64,000 nt of DNA from Parasponia andersonii (taxonomy: Eukaryota > Streptophyta > Magnoliopsida > Rosales > Cannabaceae), in assembly GCA_002914805.1 (NCBI GenBank), contig JXTB01000052.1:553096-617095 (forward strand), in the 5' to 3' direction. This document shows, in pieces, positions 35,640 to 48,737 of the stretch. A model generated the notes under the pieces. That model searched no databases. It was not told the DNA's origin and saw nothing but the letters and a program-made list of their open reading frames with translations. A program made the position numbers and the translations under genes. Position 1 is the first letter of the stretch. Each line of letters opens with the position of its first letter.

Positions 35640-36190
35640 TTCAAAAAATCAAACTGATTTCTAAAAAACTTTTGTTGTTTCTTGTGATTTAGTTAGCTAT
35701 AGAATATTCTGCTATATGGAAACTAGTCTTATTTCCTGTTATTTACTTAGCTATATAGTACTATGCTAAAAGAAAGCCAAACTAGTCTCCAAGAAACTTT
35801 TGTAGTTTCTTATGATTTAGTTAGCTATAAGAAATTCTACTATATAAAATCTAAATTAGTTTCCTGGAAACTTTTGTAGTTCTTGCGATTTAATTACATG
35901 CATGAGTACTCTATTAAAAGAAAACACACTAGTTTCCTGAAAACATTTGCGATTTCCTGTGATTTACTTATGTATAGGACTTTCTGCTTAAAAGAAAACA
36001 AATTGGATTCTATAAAACTTTTGTCGTTTCTGATAATTTACTTATGTATAAGATATTTTACTAAAAGAAAAACAAACTGGTTTCTAAGAAATCTTTATGG
36101 TTTCTTCTGAGTTACTTATATACTGGACGTTCTACTACAAATAAACTAAACTGGTTTATTGGAAACTTTTTTACTTGTGTTTTTCCTTTT
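35640..36190 (+). repeat. Minisatellite of ~74-bp units, about 7 copies
   Basis: The block AAACTRGTTTCYARGAAACTTTTGTNGTTTCT...ATTTAYTTANNTATA recurs at about 35652, 35779, 35853, 35926, 36000, 36074 and 36147, a spacing of 72-76 bases from the third on, with a shortened copy near 35719. The core AAAYTRGTTTCT appears again at 36248, 36278 and 36331 without full units. Short open frames here are by-products of the repeat. Confidence 0.8.
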
Positions 36191-39100
36191 TGGTCTATGT
36201 TTTTGATATATAATGATTGTTTCTATTTATATTTCCAGTGGAAACCAAACTAGTTTCAAGTTTTGAGTAGAAATCAAATTAGTTTCTCAGGTGAATGTTG
36301 AAAAAGCAAAAAACTAAATAATGAGAAATCAAATTGGTTTCTAACTTTTTTTTCTTTTGAGGAAAAAAATCAGAATGCAAAGAAACCATGTAATTACTAT
36401 ATGTGATGTACTTATTTTTTGCTAAGATGATTATTGTAACTAAGTGGAAGAAAAAAAAAGGAAAAAAATAATGTCTAATTTATCTATAAAAATGAATAAA
36501 AAATAAATTATTACTACTAAAAAACTTATAAAAAAAATTATGTTAGAATAACAAAGAAAAAAAAAAAAAAAGAAAATACAAAGTTGAAACATAAAAGAAA
36601 AAGATGATAAAAGAATGTAAATAAGTGCAATAAATGTGACTTGAAATGTGTTTTTAATGTGGAAACAAGTAGGAGCCACCACCTTCCATGCCAAATGTGG
36701 CTTGATTTAGTTACAAATACCTTATTATTACAAATATCTGCTAGTTAATATTAAACACCATATTTACATAAATGCCACCGTTCTTTTTGAGCTGAAAGTA
36801 TTTACAAAAATGCTAAAACCATGTCTAGACTTAGGTCGAATGGGTTGGGTCGTATAAATAGTATTATTTTTAAAACTCAGGTAATTTTGTCCGGAACGCT
36901 AAGCAAAATCCATTTGCGGAAGAGAATGACTAGTGGGGCACCGCCAAGTCCAACTTTATACAATGCAGAACTTGCAGCATTGCCCAATCCAACAAATTGG
37001 GTTCATGCTCACCCAAATAGTCCAAGTTGGACTTATGGGCTTGAGAAGCTTGATATCCATTTAGTTTTACTGAAAATAAAGGATTCAGTCAATACCACTC
37101 ATGAAAGATATGAACCAAATCTTTGTAGTTTTTATACTTTGCCAAATGCCAATTTCAGAAGCGAAACAACTTTTCATTTGAAATTTATTTTGACGGGGGA
37201 CAAAAGACAAACAAAACATCTGTTTTGAGGAGAAAAAGTGGAATAAATTAAATCAAAAGAAAAAAATAATTATTTTAAATAATTAGTTAGGTCCAATCAG
37301 TGGTATGGAAATTTTTTTTTTTTTTTGATGAAAATATAATTATCAGTCTAGGTCTTGAAATTCGATAAATACTAACTGAATTCCATCGAAAATTTAGCTT
37401 GAGAATTAATATGAATCTACTACATAGTAAACGACAAATTTAGAGACTTGAGTTCTGGTGACATTTACTCGGGGGGTTTTTATTCTCCAGCTTTGTGAAA
37501 AACCGAAAGACAAATACGCACTTAAAAAAAAAAAAAAAAAACTATAGCTAATTTTGAATGTGAATTTTAATAAAGGACAAATTTTATTTTTTCTCCCTCG
37601 TCTCACCTATAGACACTGAATTATTTTTCGCTGAAAGAATTCCCCATATTATTCATTTGTTGCAAAATTGATCCGTCCGACAAGATCTGTGTATAATTTG
37701 ACAGAAAACTTATGTGACTATTATTTTATCATTTTTTATATAAATTTATTTTAAAAAATAAAATTAATTTTTTATTAAAAAAATAAAGTAAAATTCGTTT
37801 TTCTCACTACTCCGCCTCTCTTCCTCTCCCTTTATATCTTCTTTTCCTCTCTATCCCCTCCGTCGTGAATATCCATTCAAGAACTGGAGAATACTTCTGC
37901 TAATAATTATGGCCCAAAATAATGCACCAGCCGAATTAAGCATAGTGTTTTTCGCCAGATAATCGAATTTGGATCATAATTTGCAGAATAGCCTTTTTCA
38001 AATATTGTTAAAAAATAATTGAATTTTGAAAATCATTTGAAAAATAACCATTTTTCAGATTTAGTATATCAAAATATATTGATCTATTGTTTTTTGAAAA
38101 TTGATTTATTTTTGAAAAATTATTTTTCGAAAATTTGATATATTTTTTCAAAAATTGATTTATTTTATAAAAAATAGATGAACGGAAAAAACGGTCATTT
38201 ATTAAAATAAAATTATAGGTATAGAAAACGACCCCTTTTAAATTGAGCTGGCCCCAGAATAATAGTATCAGCCAACATTATGGTCAGTTAAGATTTGATA
38301 TCTGGAAATCCTCTAGTTTTAGGAATTTCATATTCATTTTTCTTCTTTATTTGTCTTTTGTAGAGGCAATAGTCTTCGTGCTTGGGTTTTGGTTCAAGAG
38401 GTGTTGCATCTTAAACCAAGCTTTTTTGTTATAGAGAAAATAATAATAATAAAGAAGAAGAACATAATTGGAGAACATGACTCTGCGCCTCTTGTGTTCT
38501 AGGTTTTGGGGTTGGGGAAACTTGTTTGAGAAACAATATCTTTGGTCCCAAAAAAGGGACTTAATCTCACATAAGTAATACAACTACCGCACTACCCACC
38601 AAAAGAAATCCTAAATAGGATGATACGTTAGCCATTCCAGTATAGCTATACACAGAAGCTGACAAAAGGACCTCTTTTTTAATGGCCGAATAATACATAG
38701 AGAATTCTTTCAACAAAAAATAGTTCAGGGCAAAAGTCTATACAACCAATAATTCAGGAAAAAAAATATATAATTTGTCCCTTAATAGATAATCTATCTT
38801 TAAAAACATTCTAAAGTAGAATTTTTAGTAGTATGACGAGTGTGTCAAACTTAGTTGAGTGTGATCGAATTATAACTTAAAAAAAGTGTTTTATGATTTT
38901 TTTTTAAAAAAGTGTGTAACTAACTAAAATTCACTTTCCAAATGATCTATTTGCAAACCAGTAGTAAAAATAATCATTTATAATTTCAGTAATTTTCAAT
39001 TGTGGCTGGTTAGTTCAAATAGAATGTTATCTCGAAGTAGGTATTTGATATATATATAGCAGAAGTGCCTACAAGGAGAAAAGTTACCACGAAAAACACA

Positions 39101-39865
39101 ACAACATTCTGATGAACGTTGATTCACTTATGAATACTATAGGGTTAATTTGGTATTAATGTCATGCAACTGTGTTGCAGCACTAATGTAGTTGTGCTAT
39201 GAATAAGAAGTAGCTATGAGAAAAAATGCATATACATTCGATCAATATAATTTGCAAAACTATTGTAAGAAAAAAAAGCTAGATGTTTGATAAATTTAAT
39301 TTATAAAATTGTTGTGTTGTTTAAAAGCATCATCTAAGTATATCTAAGTATTTATAAACTATAAATTATGTGCATTGTAAAATGATATTCTAGACAATTT
39401 GTATTATAAAAGTGGAATCAATTCATTACTCTACTTCTCAAATTATGCTTAAAATATACGCATGAATTTTTAAAATCGATCAAAAGAAAGCAGAGACATA
39501 CTAAATGCTTCTCTCTCCCATTTTTTTTCTTTAACTGCTTTTAAAAATTAAAATAGCATCTAGAAACAATCCAAGCAGGGCCTATAACTACAAGTATTGA
39601 TTTTATGAAAAAATACCCAAATTTTAGAAGATAAGAAAGAAACTTCAGAATTTTATTTTTAAATTGATCTAAACAATAGCTAGGGAGTGGATTAATTTTT
39701 ATGTTTTTATTTTTTGAAAGGAGGGAATGGATCTTTAAATATGCAAAAATCCTTAAGGAAATAATTAAGAATTTGTATATAATGAATCAATAACATACAT
39801 TTATTTTAATGGCTCTAAATGAAAATACTAAAGTCCAAGATCAATACGCAACAAATAGTTGTTTA
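36191..39865. other. Intergenic DNA, no gene supported
   Basis: AT-rich with several homopolymer runs (A near 36554-36571 and 37525-37541, T near 37311-37326). A 135-codon open frame at 36821-37228 shows no domain I know, has no clear promoter or partner exons, and is not called as a gene. Confidence 0.5.
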
Positions 39866-39880
39866 ATTCTCCTATGCAAG

Positions 39881-40029
39881 GGCAGTTGATCCAAAGTTTG
39901 AGAGATGTGTGTGAGTTTGGGAGAGTCAGAGGTTTAAACTTTGGTAGAGTGTGTGTGTGTGTGTTATTTTCCTTTAAATTTGTATTAAGTGGTGGTCATT
40001 AGTTAAGACCCATTTTAAAAAAAAAAAAA
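39881..40029 (+). mobile_element. tRNA-derived SINE with 15-bp target duplication
   Basis: The body shares its sequence with the SINE at 14223 (CCAAAGTTTGAGAGATGTGTGTGAGTTTGGGAG, then GGTTTAAACTTTGGTAGAGTGTG). It ends in about 15 A (40016-40030) and is flanked by a perfect duplication ATTCTCCTATGCAAG (39866-39880 and 40030-40044). About nine bases of the 5' end, including part of the A box, are missing relative to the other copy. The clean duplication implies a fairly recent insertion. Confidence 0.9.
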
Positions 40030-40044
40030 ATTCTCCTATGCAAG

Positions 40045-43000
40045 ATGATAAGCAAATAATTACTTTTAAAATAGTAAAAACGCCAATTTGAAGGCTGAAA
40101 TGAAGAAATTTGACTTAAAATTAGGGGCATGCATCACAAACAAAGGCAGTGAATATTCATAGTTGGACCGTTTCTATATGGAACTAGGCCAAAAGTCACC
40201 AAGGATGACACCTCAAAAATTCCCCCGAAGTCCCAAAAAAGCTTGAGACACCCTTATGACGGTCCCACTGCTTGCTACCGCACCACATTTGTAGACATAT
40301 CATACATTTCTCCCTATAAATATAAATTGGATTATTAAATTGGATGATAAGTTTTATATATAGTTAATTAGAAAATTCTACCAAGACCTTGCCATGTCTC
40401 TAAATTTGTGGCGTCGTGAACAATGTTATGATGTGTTTCAACAACTCGGTTCCGCAACATACATGACAACTATAATTGCATGAAATATGCTCAGGAAAAG
40501 ACATAACCAAAACAAAAGGCTTGCATGGTTGTCTCATCTCGAGGATCAAATAGAGTTTTTCTTTTTTTAATTTTTCTTTTAAGCTTTTGTGGTTGCCCCA
40601 CCAATACTTGATCACTTAGATATTGATGAACTTTTTAACAAAGTAGAATTTGAATGGAACTGACATTATATAAAAAGTTGTTCAACCATATATCAAAGAT
40701 AGAGGAAAATTTTATAAGGGGAAAAAAGTTTTTTAAAAAAAAAAGTAGCCAAAGCAAAACCTAACAATTCAAAGAGGAATCTGCTCAATTACTCAGAAAA
40801 ATGGGGTCTTCAACCCCACATTCCATTGAGAAAGATGATGCCTCAAAAATCATATTGATGAACACCAATTACACTAAGGACCACAAGCACGCTTTGTGAG
40901 GAACAGCACTCAATGCATGCAGCCTCGTGGTACGAACTTTTGTTACAATCTTACATACTCAAATATAATAATAATGTTTCGTCACTTATAATCAATTTAT
41001 TAATTTCTATAAATGAATTATAATTAATTTCGTGCATGGGCACGTGTTTGATGTGCATGTGAGGTTAATTAGATGATAATGTTGTTTGTGCGATACTGCG
41101 GTGTGGCTCTTCAAGCCTTTAACCTTATAGAGCATTAAAAAACTTAATTAGTGCACATGCAAGTGCAACTTATTATTTGAACTTATAATAACTTATTTAT
41201 TTGTTATTATTTTGGATTTTTAGTGACCCATATGCATCTTATTTGGGTTAAAGTTCTTGTAAATTTGAAAGCTTTCGACGCTTTTGAAGAAAGAAAATGG
41301 AATATAAAAGATTTTGGCGGCAATTAAGCTGCAGATAAAAACTAAATATGACTATATAAAGGCTTCAGCTGATTGGACTGGTTTGCAGCTATATTTAATC
41401 GCACCGTTTTCTTATACAAAAAATAATAATTTATGCATAGTTAAAAGGCTAGGTACGTCTTCTCTCTTTGGTACGTTACAAACAGTAATAACTACGAAAG
41501 TTGTGTAGCCAATACAATAGAAAATCCATTGTCTTCCCAATTTTGACATAAAATTATAATTGTAGAATTTCTATATGTGTTTAATTAATATATTTCTTGG
41601 AGTAACCTTTTTTTAAAATACTCATATGTACTATAAAATATAAACGTTTGTTGGGATCATTGGTTTGATCAAGTCTTCGAAATTGCTAGCTATATGTACT
41701 ATGATCAAAGTAAACTTTTTGTCTATAAATTTTATAAAAAGAAAGTCAATCATGTGCTAAATTGTCAGAAAAGATCGAAAATAGATGTGCGGTGACATAT
41801 TCAATTGTGTATTAATGTAGATGAAAACTGAAGAGAATCATATATATATATATAGGTTTTTTTTTATAATAATATTGATTTATTAAACCAATAAATCAAT
41901 ATAACCCATGAAGAATGCGTAACACGATAAAGACCACACAAAGGACTGTGTCTGCATGTTTGGGTGTCTATCCGATCGACGAACTAATTAAATAAATAAA
42001 TGAAATCTGATTTTGGGGAATTACGAAATAGATTGGGTAAAAGCCAAACAAATATCAAAGTCTTAATGTCAAACTATTTAGCACCCCCCCCCCCCCCCCC
42101 AAAAAAAAGGGTTTTGGAGGGCTAATTTTATAGAAATTAATTCAAACAATCTGACTCACTCAATCGGTGACTTTAGCGGAAAGGAAAAGTCGACGAAGTT
42201 GAAGTTTCAAGTATTCAGGGATGCAGCTCCTGACAACGAAGAAATGCGGTTTTGTACTTTTTTTTTTTCCCCTTTTTTTATGGTGCATTGAACATAAGAA
42301 AAAGTATTATAATGTTTGTTGATTACTAAGTATGAAGGGAAAAAATAAAAAAGGACTGTAATCTTTTCATAAAGCGAAAAAGAAGGCTTGGAATATGGTT
42401 TTGTCCAGGCTAAGATTATCTCATGAACAGATAAACTATTGTGTACTTTATCCCTAAAATTTTTAAAGTAAGTATGCTTATCGTGGAATTCACGAGTGTT
42501 TTACAAATTGGACTTGAAGATTTTTGGTAAGACTCAATAGTTGGCTTAATTATAGTCAAGAATTATATTAGAAATCCTAATTATTTTACCAAATTTTTTT
42601 GTACTAACACATGTACTAAATAAGTTATCTTCAATTAGTATCTTAAAACTTACTATAAATATATTTAATAATATTCACAAATTGAATGATAATAATTCTT
42701 TAGTAAAATTAGTTAGGATACTTACCATTATCCTTATCGTTAATATCAGTCGAGTCCATTTCGTAGTAATCATTTATTTATTTTAGTTGGGAGATTCGAA
42801 CAGTCTGTTACATGTATATATTTCCCCAACAAATAGATAAAAAAATGCAATTAATAACTACAAATTGAGTTTCCTTTCAGTGAATAAATAAATACTGTTT
42901 GATTTTTTAAAATGTAAATAGTGAAACTGCAAGTAGATTTATTATTTTGATCGTTCTACGAGGCGTGTATATTTTATGTAATACTTATTTTTTCCATGAA

Positions 43001-45160
43001 TAATATACTTTAACTTTTGTACGGTACTATACCATTCTCACATTTTTAATCAATTACACAGTTATATATCATTAGCAAAAAAAAGAAAACGTTTATATAT
43101 CAAACTTAGTAAATAAGTCTACAATGTTACCAAACCGAGAACAACAATTTTAAATGACAGGTTTTGATTGGTTTACGGAGTAATAATTACTGTTAATTAT
43201 TACCGGGTAAGGCTACGTAAAAATCTTGGTCAACAGAGTAGTATCACGACTTTTGTGACTTGGATTTCATAGATTACAATGGATTTGACACAAAATCTCG
43301 ACAATTTCCCGCCGTTGGTCGTTATTATGAGTCGATTAAAGCTATCTTTCGATTTAATTATGCGTTAAAAATAAATTTTGGCCAATCAACTTTCCAAACG
43401 GTGACAGCTCACAGCTTGGTAAGGGTGGGGAGTGGGGACACACATGCACGTAAGAAGTCTAGTGCATGATGTGCGATTCAGATTGAGTAAGTAGTGGCCC
43501 AGCGATCCAGTGTGCCTCTTCTAATATTACTTTTAATATTTTGTTTGAGCAAATTTATGTAGCAAAAGAATTAATACCTCATAGTTATTACAGCTGCTAA
43601 GTGGATGCATATACGTTTAATATTTTGACGTAGGGATAAATGCTTTGTCTCACCATGGTGTAGAACAGTAAAAAGTTGCTTTATCATGTATTAATTTTCT
43701 CAGGCTACTACAGTACAATATAAATCAACCTTTTTATTCCATATTTTTTCGGTAATTTTATAATTCTATTAGTGATAGATCGCGAGTAGTTGTTTGTATA
43801 GTCACACACACGTTATATTTTCATAATTCTTATTACGTTTACGTCCAAGTGCATGTAATTTTCCATTTTAGAATACCATGATATTGATTAAACATAACAA
43901 TTTAATAGCCATCCACATTAAAAAGAAATTTTATCACCTTAGAAAAAATCTTATAAAAACAAATTTTAATTCATATTTAAATATAAATTGATATTTTTAA
44001 TATTTTACATTACTTTAAACTTTGAAGGTGTTTGGATGAAATCCTAGAGTATATTTCGTTATCTTATTCAAAAAGAAAATAAATAGAAGATCTTTCGTTA
44101 TTTGAAAGAGCTTCCAACGAAGCAGGCTTAGTGATTTTAAATTTAAGGCCTCCTTATATTTTTCTTCCTGGAAAATTATTTTTTTTTTCCCTACATTGTT
44201 GCTCTTGTTTATTATCTGTATTATCTTAAAAAAAAAAAAAAAGCTTAAAATTATTCCGACAAAGTACCAAATTTTATTTGACTCTCGGCTTTTTATCCTA
44301 TCATAATCGAATTGCGTGCAAATTTGTAACGAAAATGAAATATTGGTAACATTATCTGCGATTTTGCGTTTAATATTCATTTTTTTCCCCTCTCATCCCT
44401 TTTTATTTTTCCATTTAAAAAAAAAAAGAAAAATTACCTCTTGCCGAAAGCAAAATTTAAGTAATTTTTACTTTTTTAAATTTACCAAGTATTGTAGGCT
44501 ATATATCTTTTCGTATAAGAAAAAAAAAAGGAAAAAAAGGAAAAGAAAATTTGAGACTTTGAAAGTAATTCAACCCATAATTATCAATTTATATATTAGA
44601 TATCTAATCATCATTTAATTTATTTTTTTCCTCCTTTTAAAGTGGAGGAAGCAAAGAAACGAAAAATATGGGTACGTGAAGTCAAGGCAGCCCCCAACTT
44701 TTCTCTCAAAACATTCTGCATCAAATTGTAAAGTGGAATAAGAAATGAAAGAGTGATATTTGTGTTTCACTTCCACGCCGCATTCGAATTTTATCTGGGC
44801 ATTTTGAATTTTAGAAAAGAAGCGGGTTGTGGGGGCCTTTCAAAAGAAAAAGAAAAGGGCTAAATTTGAGAATCAAAAGCCAAAAAGGGGCTAAAAACCA
44901 AAAAAGAAGAAGAGATGTGGTGTGTAATAATGAGAGAAACAGCAGCATTTAATGCAGACATGTTTGTATTGACTGTCATAGTAAATGAGGAATAGATGGC
45001 TTCTCAAGCATTTGCCTTTATTATACACCCCACTATTACTACTACTACTACTAGCTGAGAGACCAAAAAGAGTGGTTGGTGTAGGAGCACTCAATAGTGG
45101 TTGGAGCTGATTTTTGCTGCTTCGTCTCTTTGCTCCGCCTCGTGATTTTGCATTCATGTC
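40045..45160. other. Intergenic DNA, no gene supported
   Basis: AT-rich sequence without recognisable coding exons. It includes a poly-C/poly-A tract at 42084-42108 and T or A runs near 42258, 44180, 44228 and 44521. A CTA trinucleotide repeat lies near 45037-45053, just upstream of the gene starting at 45894. Confidence 0.5.
42084..42108 (+). repeat. C17-A8 homopolymer tract
   Basis: Seventeen C are followed directly by eight A. Such tracts are length-unstable and are common places for sequencing error. Confidence 0.85.
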
Positions 45161-45893
45161 TCATCTTTTGATTCCTCCGTTGAGTTTTCTCAACTGGGTA
45201 TTAGGATTTCTTTGAATTCTCTCTTCTTTTTGGCTCTGAAAAAAATCTTTGGGTAATGCTGAATTTGGGAAAAAAGATTTATTCTTGGGATGTTTTTGGA
45301 TGATTCTTTGGTGTGGTTGAGACATGGGTTTTGTTTATTTTAATGGATACTCAAAAGGGTTGCTGTTCAATTCGAATTGAAGCCACCTCCTAATAATAAT
45401 GGACCCTTTGGGGAATGCTAAAGTTGGGGTTTTCTTCTCTGATCGCATTTAAAGGTTCGTGCTTCCTTTAATTTTTTCCTTTTTTCTTTTTTTTTTTTTT
45501 TTTCCTCGTCTTTAAGACTGAGACTTCTTGATCCCACGAAAGTTCAGAGAGTCTTAATGGAAGAATCTTGTTTCTGTTGTTTTGATTTGAATATTTTAGG
45601 TAGTAAAGTAAATGCTTCTCAACTTGGCAGCTAAAGTTTTCGCAGTGTGACTAAAATCTCTAAAGCCCGGGATTCGATTTTCAAAAGCATGTGTTTGATC
45701 TCTGTGAAACTCGAAGACCCGCTTTTGCTTTTTTCCATCTGGGTTTGAACCTGATTCTGCTTAAGTTGGGGGTTTTAGCTTCTTGGGTTTGAATTTGTTT
45801 GTACTTTGGCTTTTGCTTTCTGGGACTGGGTATCCGTCAGAACTGGTTTTTAGTGCGAGAGATTAAAAAAACACACGCAGCAGAGAGGCATTC
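45161..45893 (+). promoter_or_regulatory. Leader/promoter region of the MoCo-sulfurase-like gene
   Basis: No coding exon is seen. The region is T-rich with GGTTT-type leader features and probably holds the transcription start and a 5' untranslated leader, perhaps with an intron (AAAGGTTCGTG near 45450 could be a donor). An upstream ATG at 45156 opens a short 20-codon frame that ends near 45217. The exact transcription start cannot be placed. Confidence 0.35.
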
Positions 45894-48737
45894 ATGCATC
45901 TTTCACTATGGAAGCCAATATCTCACTGTGCTGCTCTAATAATGGAGAAGAAGACAAGGAGGAGAGCCGGTTCTGGTTTGACCGGGGACGCCAAGCGAAA
46001 GCCCTCTATTCTCCGGCAATTGCAAGAGAACAAGCTTAGGGAGGCTCTTGAAGAAGCATCTGAAGATGGGTCTCTCGTAAAATCGCAAGACATCGATTCG
46101 GAGACGCCAAATCAAGACAACAGCTTTGGGAGGTCCAGGTCACTTGCTAGGCTCCATGCCCAGAAGGAGTTTCTTCGTGCTACTGCTCTTGCAGCTGATA
46201 GAATCTTTTCCACAGAAGACTCAATTCCGGACCTTCATGATGCCTTCTCTAAGTTCCTCACAATGTACCCAAAGTTTCAGTCTTCAGAAAAGATCGACTA
46301 TTTGAGATCTGACGAATATGGTCATCTTGCTGAATCGTTTGCTAAGGTATGTCTTGATTACTGCGGCTTTGGGTTATTTTCTTATCTTCAGACTCAACAG
46401 TATTGGGAGTCATCGGCATTTACTTTGTCTGAGATAACTGCAAATTTGAGTAACCATGCTCTATACGGAGGTGCTGAGAAAGGTACGGTTGAACATGATA
46501 TTAAGAGTAGGATTATGGATTACTTGAACATCCCTGAGAATGAATATGGCCTTGTTTTCACTGTTAGTAGAGGATCTGCCTTCAAATTGCTTGCTGAGTC
46601 TTACCCTTTTCAAACAAATAAGAAGTTATTGACTATGTTTGATCACGAGAGTCAGTCCGTGAATTGGATGGCTCAGAGTGCTAAAGAAAAAGGTGCGAAA
46701 GTTCATAGTGCTTGGTTTAAATGGCCAACTTTGAAACTTTGCTCTAGGGAGCTGAGAAAGCAAATTACGAATAGGAAGAGGAGGAAGAAGGATTCCGCTA
46801 CTGGACTCTTTGTATTTCCTGTCCAGTCTAGAGTAACTGGGGCCAAGTACTCATACCAGTGGATGGCACTTGCTCAGCAGAACAACTGGCACGTGCTGCT
46901 TGATGCTGGGTCATTGGGTCCGAAGGACATGGATTCTCTCGGGCTGTCTCTATTCCGGCCTGATTTTATAATCACATCATTTTACAGGGTATTTGGATCC
47001 GACCCAACTGGATTTGGTTGCCTTCTGATTAAAAAATCTGTTATGGGAAGTTTGCAAAGTCAAGGTGGGCGCACAGGGTCTGGAATGGTGAGAATTGTTC
47101 CAGTGTTTCCTCAGTACTTAAGCGATTCCATGGATGGTCTTGATGTTTTAGCTGGAATAGAAAATGTTACAGGGAATGGGGATGAAGAGTTGTTGCCTGA
47201 AACACAAGGGGGATCTCAGATGCCTGCTTTTTCAGGTGTGTTCACTTCTAACCAGGTCAGGGATGTTTTTGAGACCGAGATCGATCATGACAACAGCTCA
47301 GATAGGGATGGGGCAAGTACCATTTTTGAGGAAGCCGACAACATTTCGGTTGGCGAGATTATTAAGAGTCCACTTTTCAGCGAGGATGAGTCATCTGATA
47401 ATTCCTTCTGGATTGATTTGGGTCAGAGTCCTTTTGGGTCTGATAATTCTGGCCAACTGATGAAGCAGAAATCAGGTTCACCGCTGCCACCATCATGGTT
47501 TTCTAGCAGGAGAAAAGTTAAGGGTCTCTCTCCTAAATCAACAGCAAAATTGTCAAAAAGCCCATTGTGTGATGACAGGAGGGTAAACCGGCATGAAGAA
47601 CCTGTTTTGTCTTTTGATGCAGCTGTATTATCAGTGTCACAGGAAGTGGACCGTGTTAAGGGGATTCCTGAAGAAGAGCAGTTTGTAGAAACAGAAAATG
47701 CCTCTAGATTCAGTAGAGGTCATGCAGATTCCCTTCATGTTGGGGAGATTGAAGAAGAATCTGAAGTCAGACAACCCTCAACGCCAACTCATTCCAAGTT
47801 AAATTCTGATGCTAACGGATTCAGGCCAAAGAATCAGTCTGCTACTCAGCAGGGTACTCTTGACACGTCTTCCACCTCTGAAATTTGCCAAGAATCAAAA
47901 GGAAGTGCTATAAGGAGAGAGACAGAGGGTGAGTTCCGATTGTTGGGAAGGAGGGAAACAAATAGATTTCCAGGTGGTAGATTTTTTGGTGTGGAAGAGA
48001 GTGAACGAGTTGGTAGCATGGGTAGCAGGATATCTTTTAGCATGGAAGAGAACCGGGAAGGAAATTTGGCTCACACTTTGGAGCCTGGGGAAGCATCTTT
48101 CACTAACTTAGGTGACTACGAGTCAATGAGTGACGGTGAATATGGCGACGAGCAAGAATGGGGAAGGAGGGAGCCCGAGATAATCTGCCGGCATCTTGAT
48201 CACATCAATATGTTGGGTCTGAACAAAACTACCCTCAGACTTCGGTATCTTATCAATTGGCTTGTTACCTCCCTACTTCAACTTCGGCTACCTGGTTCCA
48301 ATGAAGATGTCGCAGCGCCTCTTGTGCAAATTTATGGACCTAAGATCAAATACGAAAGGGGTGCATCAGTAGCTTTCAATGTAAGAGAGAGCGCAGGAAG
48401 AGGGCTAATCCACCCGGAAGTTGTACAGAAGTTGGCTGAAAAAGAAGGTATATCTCTTGGTGTTGGCATCCTTAGCCATGTACGGATTGTAGATAGCCCA
48501 AAACAGCAATATGGAGCCTGTGACCTTCAAGATACATCTTTGTGCAAACCAATGGCTAATGGCCGTCACGATGGCAAAGGTATGTTCTTTCGAGTCGAGG
48601 TTGTTACTGCATCACTTGGATTTTTGACCAACTTTGAAGATGTTTATAAGATGTGGGCTTTTGTGGCCAAGTTTCTCAATCCTTCTTTTGTTGAATTGGA
48701 TGGATTATCCGCAGTCCCTGAGGATTCAGAGACCTAG
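45894..48737 (+). CDS. MoCo-sulfurase-like PLP-transferase family protein (single exon)
   Basis: A 947-aa protein of the plant family annotated as pyridoxal-phosphate-dependent transferase / molybdenum cofactor sulfurase-like; the start [15 protein letters not shown] is highly conserved in this family and fixes the Met. Residues about 130-430 form the class V aminotransferase-like fold ([67 protein letters not shown]). Residues about 430-770 are acidic and serine-rich, probably disordered. The C-terminal block ([20 protein letters not shown] to the end) is a second conserved unit special to this family; I see no MOSC domain. At the position of the PLP lysine of MoCo sulfurases (SFYKLFG in ABA3) this protein has Arg365 (SFYRVFG). 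Activity is therefore uncertain. It has no introns and the frame is intact. Confidence 0.93.
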   Translation: MHLSLWKPISHCAALIMEKKTRRRAGSGLTGDAKRKPSILRQLQENKLREALEEASEDGSLVKSQDIDSETPNQDNSFGRSRSLARLHAQKEFLRATALAADRIFSTEDSIPDLHDAFSKFLTMYPKFQSSEKIDYLRSDEYGHLAESFAKVCLDYCGFGLFSYLQTQQYWESSAFTLSEITANLSNHALYGGAEKGTVEHDIKSRIMDYLNIPENEYGLVFTVSRGSAFKLLAESYPFQTNKKLLTMFDHESQSVNWMAQSAKEKGAKVHSAWFKWPTLKLCSRELRKQITNRKRRKKDSATGLFVFPVQSRVTGAKYSYQWMALAQQNNWHVLLDAGSLGPKDMDSLGLSLFRPDFIITSFYRVFGSDPTGFGCLLIKKSVMGSLQSQGGRTGSGMVRIVPVFPQYLSDSMDGLDVLAGIENVTGNGDEELLPETQGGSQMPAFSGVFTSNQVRDVFETEIDHDNSSDRDGASTIFEEADNISVGEIIKSPLFSEDESSDNSFWIDLGQSPFGSDNSGQLMKQKSGSPLPPSWFSSRRKVKGLSPKSTAKLSKSPLCDDRRVNRHEEPVLSFDAAVLSVSQEVDRVKGIPEEEQFVETENASRFSRGHADSLHVGEIEEESEVRQPSTPTHSKLNSDANGFRPKNQSATQQGTLDTSSTSEICQESKGSAIRRETEGEFRLLGRRETNRFPGGRFFGVEESERVGSMGSRISFSMEENREGNLAHTLEPGEASFTNLGDYESMSDGEYGDEQEWGRREPEIICRHLDHINMLGLNKTTLRLRYLINWLVTSLLQLRLPGSNEDVAAPLVQIYGPKIKYERGASVAFNVRESAGRGLIHPEVVQKLAEKEGISLGVGILSHVRIVDSPKQQYGACDLQDTSLCKPMANGRHDGKGMFFRVEVVTASLGFLTNFEDVYKMWAFVAKFLNPSFVELDGLSAVPEDSET

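Noticed and set aside
35883-36110. 75-codon open frame in the minisatellite
   Set aside because: It is built of the 74-bp repeat units, with no protein similarity.
36821-37228. 135-codon open frame in the intergenic region
   Set aside because: No recognisable domain, no promoter signal and no conserved motif; composition is ordinary. Kept only as a note.
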